Below, one piece after another: positions 53,553 to 64,000 of a stretch of DNA of 64,000 nt. Numbering within the stretch: position 1 is the first letter of the stretch; the number at the start of each line of letters is the position of its first letter. Source of the stretch: Unio delphinus (Eukaryota > Mollusca > Bivalvia > Unionida > Unionidae). A program made the translations under genes and the position numbers. Below the pieces are notes generated by a model. It did no database searches, was not told the origin of the DNA, and saw only the letters and a program-made list of their open reading frames with translations. Where the stretch lies: assembly GCA_029339505.1 (NCBI GenBank), contig JAQISU010000118.1:4267501-4331500 (forward strand), written 5' to 3'.

Positions 53553-54056
53553 ATACTATCCGATATTATAAATTGTGGAGTAGCCATCACTCGAGATATA
53601 TGCGATGGAAGTTCTTTCAAATTTTACAATCGATATATATTATTAGTTAGATATATTTAAAAACATTTTAATGACTGGAAAATTATAAAGACTGGAATTG
53701 TCAAGGAGTAACCATAGACGTTGTGTCGTTTTATATGTGGTTATTTATGACACACAGACTCAAAAGGTAAAGGCCTACAATTATATTAGTGTTACAAGTT
53801 TTAAAACATCAATTTGCGCCATTCTGAGTCTCTTGAGGAAATTTTGAAACTTTTAGCACCACGATATCGTCAAAAAGAATTTATTCTGACACAAAAGAAA
53901 TTGGTGCATGTTCTACACGTAATTGATGTGTTTGTATCTATCGTAAGCACTTCGGTAGAACTTTGTGAACGTGTTACAATGTAAATTTTACTAATTTTTA
54001 GAGAGTATTATTTTTGGAGTTGTAATCTGAATTAATATAAAAAATTTTTTTTATAA

Positions 54057-54700
54057 AAGTATGAGTTTAGAATTTTAGTGTAAATTCATATAAGAAAGAA
54101 TCGATTTTTAGAACTTAAGTATTATCTGATTTTACTATGGAGAGTTTAATAAATCCATCAATACTATGTATTTATGTATTGTAAAGCAAGTATATGCTAT
54201 TATTCATTGCATGTTGTTATTCTAAGCCATCAGCATTATAAGACAACAGATGTATTTAAAAATTTAATTTAAAAATTTAATAAACTATATCCATTGCAAA
54301 CTATGATTTACGAATTCACAGTCATCGATTTAACCTACTCAGAGTCTGCGTGGAATTATTACGATGCAATTGCTTAGGAATGTTTAGAATATATGATTTT
54401 TTTATTTTAAATTTGAATTTATATAGCTTTAATAAAAGTATGATTTTTGGAATTGTACTTTAAATTCATCTAAGAAAGAAATGATTGTTAGAAATTTTTT
54501 ATCATTTCATCCTTCTATGGAGAGTTTAACAAAACCATCAGTACTGCAGCTATGTATTGTAAAACAGGTAGATGTTATTATTCATTGTATATTATGATAT
54601 TGTGGTGCTACGCCTGCTTCATTGCAAAGCAACATATATATCTATTACAAGCTATGATTTACGAATTCAGATAAATTGGCGTAAACAAAAGCTAGTCAGG
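54057..54700. repeat. Direct duplication of a 280-bp segment
   Basis: 54057-54345 and 54435-54700 align by eye: AGTATGA at the start, TATGGAGAGTTTAA and ATCAATACT/ATCAGTACT in the middle, ACTATGATTTACGAATTCA at the end. Smaller repeats (AGGTATCACTGAA near 54737 and 54820) follow. Probably a diverged transposon-like repeat present twice; no coding potential. Confidence 0.6.
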
Positions 54701-55074
54701 GTCTGAGTGTACATAGAGCGGTTCTGACGAAACCAGGTATCACTGAATGATGAACGTCATGCATGAAATACCCTCACTAGTATACACATGTCTAAAACGA
54801 AAGATTGTTAAAATTAAACTAGGTATCACTGAAACATGAAGGTCATGTGTGATCCAAGGGTAAAGTCAGGCTAGAGATTGTAATGTTGGCCCTATTGTGG
54901 TAAAGCCGACGTCCTGCATAATGCGAAACACTATATAGATACCCTACGTCAGAAATTACTTCCGTACACTTAGACCTTGTCGTCTGCTTAATATTGTTAG
55001 GGATGATTCTGTGTAACACATTTAGAAATTATTTCACCTACCTCCCGAAACCTTGTGATATGCTATTGCTGTTG

Positions 55075-55075
55075 C

Positions 55076-55117
<42 letters not shown>
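55075..55117. repeat. (ATT)n microsatellite
   Basis: About 14 copies of ATT. Confidence 0.95.
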
Positions 55118-55118
<1 letters not shown>

Positions 55119-55697
55119 TTGTTACCTATAGTGTTTCTTGGATTGTAGAAATTTATTTAGAATTTGTGTTAATTTAGAATATTAAGCTTGGGTGTTGTAA
55201 AAATGATTTTCTATCAAGTTCATGCTACAAATAAATAATTTCGAAATAAAATACCTTCGAAATGACAGGAAATAATGTTCTAGTTGGGAATTAATTAAAT
55301 ACATTGATTGTAAATATCCTTGGTATTGATTTGTAATTTTTTTACTCGAGCATTTTTGCACCATTGGCAATTTATTTGGCTTTTAAATTGAAATACGGAA
55401 ATTATAGAGTTATGTGAAGTTGGTTAGCTCTAATTAAATACAACAGTTAGATTATATACTTGAAATGAATTGTGTGTAATTTGACTTCTATCTCAAGTGT
55501 AGTTTGTTTAATTTTAATAGCGCAATTGCTGCTGTACTCTTAGAATTTGACTGACTGTTTTCCAGTTCGATATAAGTACCTATTCTCACCTATTTGCGAT
55601 GTAACACCTATAACTATTATATAACTAAAAATAATACTATCATTACATTGTTTACAATATGATATAATATTGTATAATGCCAATATGTCATGCATAA

Positions 55698-55698
55698 C

Positions 55699-55748
<50 letters not shown>
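55698..55748. repeat. (AAT)n microsatellite
   Basis: About 16 copies of AAT. Confidence 0.95.
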
Positions 55749-56469
55749 GCATAGGGTGACACGGCCGCTTAAACAAGTCAGAATGACACCTTTTTCTCTC
55801 TCACTTTCGATGTGAGAGTCGTTCCGTCAAATAAGTGAGAAACGATGAAAGGGCAATAATCTGATCATTACAAAATAGATGACATTGCCCATTAACTGTG
55901 AGGAGAAGAATTATGAAAACATCATCATCGTTAAAATTGGTGGCGGATTAAAATATCTTCTTCGTTAAAATTGCTGGAGAATTCAATCTACGACTATAAC
56001 AACATGAGAAAAAGAATGATTGAAATTCCCATTTTCTTTCTTTCATTAGACATATAGTAGCATGCGTAACATATCATGCTAAATGGAATCAATACTGGTG
56101 TATATTATTACATGTTACCATAGATACCGAAGAAATGTTTATATGCTGTTAAAACGTCCTGATAAAGCATGCTTAATAATTTGGCTAGTTATTTAAAGAA
56201 TGTATTATTCAAAGAATGGTTTCTTGCAAATGGAATTATTTCATGAAGTAGGGAATAGTTTAACTTGTTTAAATTGTTTAAAATAGGCTATAATATTGTA
56301 TAATTCCAATATGTTATGGATAAATCAACGAATGTCCCGAAATTACTCATTATAGACCTTTCAAAAACATATCCAAAGTAAAACTATTAACTATTGTGAA
56401 GGTCTCGTGGACACACGTGTGGCATGTAAACGATCGTCGCCCTACTATTAGACCCACTGTCAAGGTTGG

Positions 56470-56840
56470 CTTAGTTTACTTAGGTAGGGGTGGGGTGCTC
56501 CCAGTATTATATATAATTATTACAGAAGACCCACCCTGGCTCGTTTTTCTTAGAACCTCAATTAGTGATGGAGAGATGCAAAGCTCCGAGCCCACAGTCA
56601 GCGATGCCGACAGTTACATTACTGAATACACAAAGGTGAAAATCAGAAAAACAAGAATGTAATACCATTCAATAAAATATAGTTATTTATCAAATGAAAT
56701 TCAATATTCAAAACTCTATCACTCGTCATTCACTCGACCAAGAGACTCTTATTTCATCAAGTGATTTAGTGTGATAGATTTTCCTCCTGTCCTATGTTTC
56801 GACTCATCTGTATTTCTTTTCCATTGACTGGTACTCCAGC
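56470..56840. repeat. Dispersed repeat, copy 1
   Basis: Similar in direct orientation to 63600-63975: GGGTGGGGTGCTCCCAGTAT, then CAGTCAGCGATGCCGACAG and TGATGGAGAGATGCAAAGCT (compare GCAAGATGGATGTAAAGCTT). A fragment of a third copy is at 63411-63475. Open frames of 88 and 120 codons across it are unsupported. Confidence 0.55.
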
Positions 56841-57179
56841 ACTCCTTCAGTCCATCAACTACGTCAATCACCCTTCCACTTCCTCCACTTCCGTTCCCAT
56901 GTCTGCCTTCAAACTTCTAACTCCATTCTCTCCTTTTCTTATCTCCAGAGACTCGGGAACAACTGTACTAGATTATTTCCCTTCTCAGTCTCCTACAGAT
57001 CCTCCGGTCTCTAAACGTTTCCTTGCCCTAATATATGGCAACAATCGAGCAAAAAAGTCACTGACCTGTCCGAAGCTCCTTTGTAACTCCCAGAATAACA
57101 ATGTTTCCCCCCAATTTCGAATGACGTCGGAGTATCTTATAACTTCTCTTATATAATTTTAGCTAATGGTTTAACGACT

Positions 57180-58535
57180 ACTGTCCAGTCAATTGATAAG
57201 TATTGTCCTGTCTCTTGAATGGTGTTGTCCAGTCTATGGAAAGGTATTACGCAGCATATTGAGAGGTAGTGTCCAGTCAATTGAGAGGTAGTGTCCAGTC
57301 TGTTGAGAGGTAGAATCCAGTCTATTGAAAGGTATTGTCCAGTCTTTTCAAAGGTATTGCACAGACAGTTGAGAGGTGTTATGCAGTCTATTGCGAGGTA
57401 TTATTCAGTCATTTTAAAGGTATCTTCCAGAGTATTGAGAGATATTATCCAGTAAATTGAGAGGTATTGTCCAGTCTATTGAGAGGTATTGTCCAGTCTA
57501 TTGAGAAGTACTATCGATTATATTGAGAGGTATTGTCCAGTCTATTGAGAGGTATTGTCCAGTCTATTGAGAGGTATTGTCTAGTCTCTAATAAGAAGTA
57601 TTATCGATTCTGTTGAGAGTTATTATCGAGTCTTTTGAGAGGTATAGTCCAGTATATGGAGAGGTATTACCCAGTACATTGAGATGTATTATCCAGTCTA
57701 TTGAGAGTTATTGTCCAGTATATTGAGCGGTATTGACCCGAGTGTTGAGAGGTATTGTCAAGTCTATGAAGAGGTATTATCCAGACTTTTTGAGAGATAT
57801 TATCCAGTATATTGAGAGGTATTGTCCTAACTGTTGAGAGGTATTGTCCAGACTGTTGAGAGGTATTGTCCTAACTGTTGAGAGATATTGTCCTGAATGC
57901 TGAGAGGTATTGTCCAGACTGCTGAGACGTATTGTCCAGTTTGTTGAGAGGTATTGTCCTGTCTGTTGAGAGGTATTGTCCAGAATGCTGAGAGGTATTG
58001 TCCAGTCTGCTGAGAGGTATTGTCTAGTCTGTTGAGAGGTCTTGTCCAGTCTGTTGAGTGGTATTGTCCTGACTGTTAAGAGGTATTGTCAAGTCTATTG
58101 AGAGGTATTGTCCTGATTGTTGAGAAATATTGTCCAGTCTGTTGAGAAATATTGTCCAGAATCTTGAACGGTATTGTCAAGTTTATTGAGAAGTATTGTC
58201 CAGTCTGTTGAGAGGTAATGTCCAGACAGTTGAGAGGTATTGTCCAGTATGTTGAGATGTATTGTCCAATCTGTTGAGATGTTATGTCCCGATTGTTGAG
58301 AATTATTGTCCAGTCTATTGAGAGGTATTGTCCAGACTGTTGAGAAGTATGGTGAAGACTGTTGAGAGGTATTGTTCAGTTTATTGAGAGGTATTGTCCA
58401 GTCTGTTGAGAGGTATTATCCAGACTGTTGAGAGGTATTTTTCCAGACTGTTGAGAGGTATTTTCAAGACTGTTGAGAGGTATTGTCCAGACAAAGATGT
58501 CTGGTCAAGACTATTGAGAAGTATTACAGTAAATA
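57180..58535. repeat. 22-bp minisatellite, about 60 copies
   Basis: Unit TATTGTCCAGTCTGTTGAGA plus GG, with many point variants. A 1.35-kb array. Confidence 0.95.
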
Positions 58536-59003
58536 TGAAGTATAGCCTTTAGGATTTAGCGTTAGACGACAAAGCAATCAGCAGCGAGTCGGCCATTTTC
58601 GAAAAGATCTTTTGCACTAAACGTTTCAAACATTTCATTGAAATTCAATTTTTAGAAACTTCAGCATAAATTTTTTGCATATGTTTGATCCTGAATCTTT
58701 ACTTCTAACCAATGCATTTTATTTCAGAAGGAAAAGAAATTAAAATAAAGGAATTATGTAAGAAACTAGATTATTGAAGTAATATTTTTCACAATTAAAA
58801 CGAAATTAACAACCGTATATGTGCATACAATTTCTCCAATTTCCATACATTTTTGCGAGAACTGAAATGTCATCGTTATCGTTTCATCTGGTTTAAAGTA
58901 AAATCGTAAGGCATAACACATTCTGGTACGATCTTTTGCAACTCTTTCTTTTTCTCGATTTCATTTTTCTGTGTTCTTATGTTCTTATTCTATTCATCAG
59001 TGG

Positions 59004-59142
<139 letters not shown>

Positions 59143-59164
59143 ATATATACAATTGCTAACTTAC

Positions 59165-59414
59165 CCCAATGAATATTCTGTAATTTGTTCCAGTTTATGG
59201 CCTTCTGTGTGACGTCCCCACTGAAGAACACATCGCAGCTGCTGTTCTGGCATGCGACACCATACCAAACTCCTAGATAGAGACGGAAGTTTACACTGGT
59301 ATTAGTTTGTATCGGTGTAGTTAGCGTGACATAACTTGGAACAAGTAGGCCGCCTAACATCAAGCATGTAGACAGTGCTATGATAAAATGTAATATACAC
59401 TGTTCTTTCAACAT
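59165..59414 (-). CDS. Exon 1 of four-TM claudin-like host gene
   Basis: 250 bp: 83 codons plus one base, ATG at 59412-59414, donor GG|GTAAGTT. It encodes a short N-terminus, TM1 (about residues 8-28, [17 protein letters not shown]) and a first extracellular loop with [14 protein letters not shown]: a Trp50 and Cys55/Cys60 pair like the W-x-C-C signature of claudins, though the Cys spacing is shorter than the usual 8-10. Possible N-glycosylation sites NTS (38) and NSS (57). With the exons at 24153 and 2535, the CDS is 816 bp (271 codons plus stop). Claudin/PMP22-type proteins work at cell junctions and membranes; the family assignment is tentative. Confidence 0.6.
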
Positions 59415-61890
<2,476 letters not shown>

Positions 61891-61979
61891 CTGATATATA
61901 CATGCATACTGGAATCTACACACGAGTTATTTTCTGATATATGCATGCATACTGGAATCTACACACGAGTTATTTTCTT
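61891..61979. repeat. Direct repeat of about 44 bp
   Basis: Two copies of ATGCATACTGGAATCTACAC with following ACGAGTTATTTTCT. Confidence 0.85.
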
Positions 61980-61998
61980 ATTAGTCTCCGTTTGGAAC

Positions 61999-62612
61999 CA
62001 AATGCATTGCAAAGTAATTAAAGAGAGGGCAAGACGTGCATTGCGAAGTAATTAAAGAGAGGGCAATAAATGCATTGCGAAGTAATTAAAGAGAGGACAA
62101 TAAATGCATTGCAAAGTAATTAAAGAGAGGGCAAGACGTGCATTGCAAAGCAATTAAAGAGAGGGCAATAAATGCATTGCAAAGTAATTAAAGAGAGGGC
62201 AAGAAATGCATTGCGAAGTAATTAAAGAGAGGACAATAAATGCATTGCAAAGTAATTAAAGAGAGGGCAGGACGTGCATTGCAAAGCAATTAAAGAGAGG
62301 GCAATAAATGCATTGCAAAGTAATTAAAGAGAGGGCAATAAATGCATTGCAAAGTAATTAAAGAGAAGGCAATAAATGCATTGCAAAGTAATTAAAGAGA
62401 GGGCAAGACGTGCATTGCAAAGTAATTAAAGAGAGGGCAAGATGTGCATTGCGAAGTAATTAAAGAGAGGGTAATAAATGCATTGCGAGTAATTAAAGAG
62501 AGGGCAATAAATGCATTGCAAAGTAATTAAAGAGAGGGCAAGACGTGCATTGCGAAGTAATTAATGAAAAGGCAATAAATGCATTGCGAATTATTTTAAG
62601 AGAGGGCAAAAA
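61999..62612. repeat. 34-bp minisatellite, about 18 copies
   Basis: Unit GCATTGCAAAGTAATTAAAG plus AGAGGGCAATAAAT, alternating with an AGAGGGCAAGACGT version. Confidence 0.95.
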
Positions 62613-62703
62613 CCTATATACTACAATATATATTAAATTTGATTTTTACCCTCAATTATCTCGCTTCCCCAATCCACTCTCCCCACCCCACCCCACCCAA
62701 GAA

Positions 62704-62903
62704 AAAACCCTTAAGTAAGGAACATCAAATAAGAAACAGCACCACAAAAAATGCCTTTTGTAACTACCGTGCTAGTACCATTGTCTGAGCCATGCCCAAT
62801 CACGTTGCCATACAACATTTGAAGATATGTCTCATATGACCTACTGCTTGGTCGTTGATCGGATACTTTCGAAAACCAAGGAGCACGAAACTCTCTGGAA
62901 ACA
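62704..62903 (-). CDS. Possible terminal exon of an unknown minus-strand gene
   Basis: A TTTTTGTTTCCAG acceptor-like site at 62904 precedes a 62-codon open stretch (EFRAPWFSKVSDQRPSSR and onward to YLMFLT, then TAA). Similar minus-strand open sequence extends upstream to 62989 without the acceptor. No family recognised and no partner exon seen. Could also be chance. Confidence 0.25.
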
Positions 62904-63169
62904 AAAACTATGTGAGAAGTAATATGCGACACCTGGGCGGGCAAACATGGCACTTGGGAGACAATGCGAATAAATATTAGACTTGCCATCTTAAAAGTAT
63001 TGCGCTTGGATCAGAACAATAATCCCATGTTAAAGTTTCTGTATGTTCAATATATAGGTGGCACTTCGAGGACAAGGATAATTGTTTACACACTGTGAGA
63101 CTTAAATTGGCTCCTTAGGAACAATGGGAATTTAGCATTAGTCTTAAAAACGCAATAGCCTGTTTCACA

Positions 63170-63360
63170 ATCAGTGGTGTCACTAGGAGTTTGCAAGCCG
63201 CATCGGGTGACACCATCGGACGGTGGTGACACCATCAGAGGGGTGACACCAAAATTACGTTACTGGTCTGTTACGGAAGGAGGTTCGTGGAGATGACACC
63301 ATGATTTACCACACTGGGTGACACCAACGCTAGTGACACCACTGGTCACCATAATTCACA
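63170..63360. other. TGACACCA-rich segment
   Basis: Seven or more copies of GTGACACCA words with irregular spacing. I suspect a transposon fragment because of the repetition but cannot name it. Beyond it to 64000, I see only the dispersed repeat. Confidence 0.3.
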
Positions 63361-63599
63361 TTTATTAGGTTTAACAGTATTATGCTTTTATATAGGCACT
63401 GTCTCTGTGGTGGGGTAACTAGGGTTGGGATGGGGTGCTCCGAATAGTTTAGTTAAATTACAATAGAAGTCCTAACCTTCTTTGAGTGGTACCCTACCTT
63501 CTTTTACTACTATAAATTGTACACGACCCACCCTCACTTATATATTGAGTGTAACGAAATGTAATTAGATAATGTGGCGTGACGGGTTGGTTATTCTAC

Positions 63600-63975
63600 A
63601 CCTGTTGTATGTGATTTGGTTCGGGTCGGGTACTCCCAATATTTTATTTAAATGATTATAGAAATCCCAACCAGGCTCGAGTTTGGTTGGAAGTTAAGCT
63701 TGTGCAAGATGGATGTAAAGCTTATAACCAGCAGTCAGCAATGTCGACGGTAAAATGACTGATATACAAAAAGGTTAAATTCAACGAACGAAAATTTGAT
63801 AACAATTCAATAGCCACGTGCTTCAAAGTTCTCAAGTACTCACATTCCGCTCGACCCAGTGATATCCTATTGTATCACTTTATTAAGAGTGTGAGATAAA
63901 TTTCCACCAGTCCTTGTATTCTACTTAGATATGTATTCTTCCAATTCCTCTCTTCTAGCTCCCGACGTTCCTTAA
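63600..63975. repeat. Dispersed repeat, copy 2
   Basis: Direct-orientation match of 56470-56840: GGTCGGGTACTCCCAATATT, AGCAATGTCGACGG, CATTCCGCTCGACCCAGTGA and the later ATGTATTCTTCC stretch. Ends near the window edge. Confidence 0.55.
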
Positions 63976-64000
63976 ATCCTGTCTTCTCACGACTTTCGAT

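Noticed and set aside
56396..57156. Two frames of 88 and 120 codons as host genes
   Set aside because: They overlap a dispersed repeat whose second copy does not preserve the frames, and no domain is recognisable.

Overview
The window is AT-rich, intron-rich animal DNA with many microsatellites and minisatellites. Pieces of a tRNA-headed SINE resemble the SINE bodies I associate with molluscs, so I suggest a mollusc host, perhaps a bivalve. That assignment is an inference and is not secure.

Host gene: three minus-strand exons at 59165-59414, 24153-24320 and 2535-2932 join in phase, with AG/GT boundaries, into a 271-codon four-transmembrane protein with a claudin/PMP22-like layout. Its introns are about 21.2 kb and 34.8 kb. 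Everything else of note lies in them.

Three Polinton/Maverick-type elements (self-synthesising, virus-like DNA transposons) sit in these introns. Element A (4868-19384, about 14.5 kb) is in intron 2. Element B (27670-32352, 4.7 kb) and element C (32940-47800, 14.9 kb) are in intron 1, in the opposite orientation to A. All have terminal inverted repeats starting AG and ending CT; B has a 5-bp and C a near-perfect 6-bp target duplication. A and C share the order: packaging ATPase, zinc-ribbon/PLA2 protein, DDE integrase, fused DNA polymerase B-SF1 helicase, zinc-ribbon protein, HNH endonuclease, small unknowns, pVI-like protein, major capsid protein, pX-like protein, adenain-type protease, coiled-coil protein, membrane protein, and a spike/penton-like protein. 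B has lost the polymerase-to-capsid block through two deletions.

In these elements, integrase would insert the DNA, the polymerase-helicase would copy it, and the ATPase, protease and capsid genes would build particles. Most of these genes carry stops or frameshifts. Open ones include the integrase, HNH, zinc-ribbon, 123-aa and membrane-protein genes of C and the pVI-like gene of A. All copies look like decaying genomic insertions.

The remaining sequence holds a 3.6-kb array of a 74-bp repeat (20180-23790), about ten smaller minisatellites, SINE pieces, a LINE remnant and other dispersed repeats. The points most worth a second look are the PolB-helicase fusion, the PLA2 gene, a family of short AT-rich hairpins scattered through the elements, terminal-repeat turnover between A/B and C, and the deletion structure of B.
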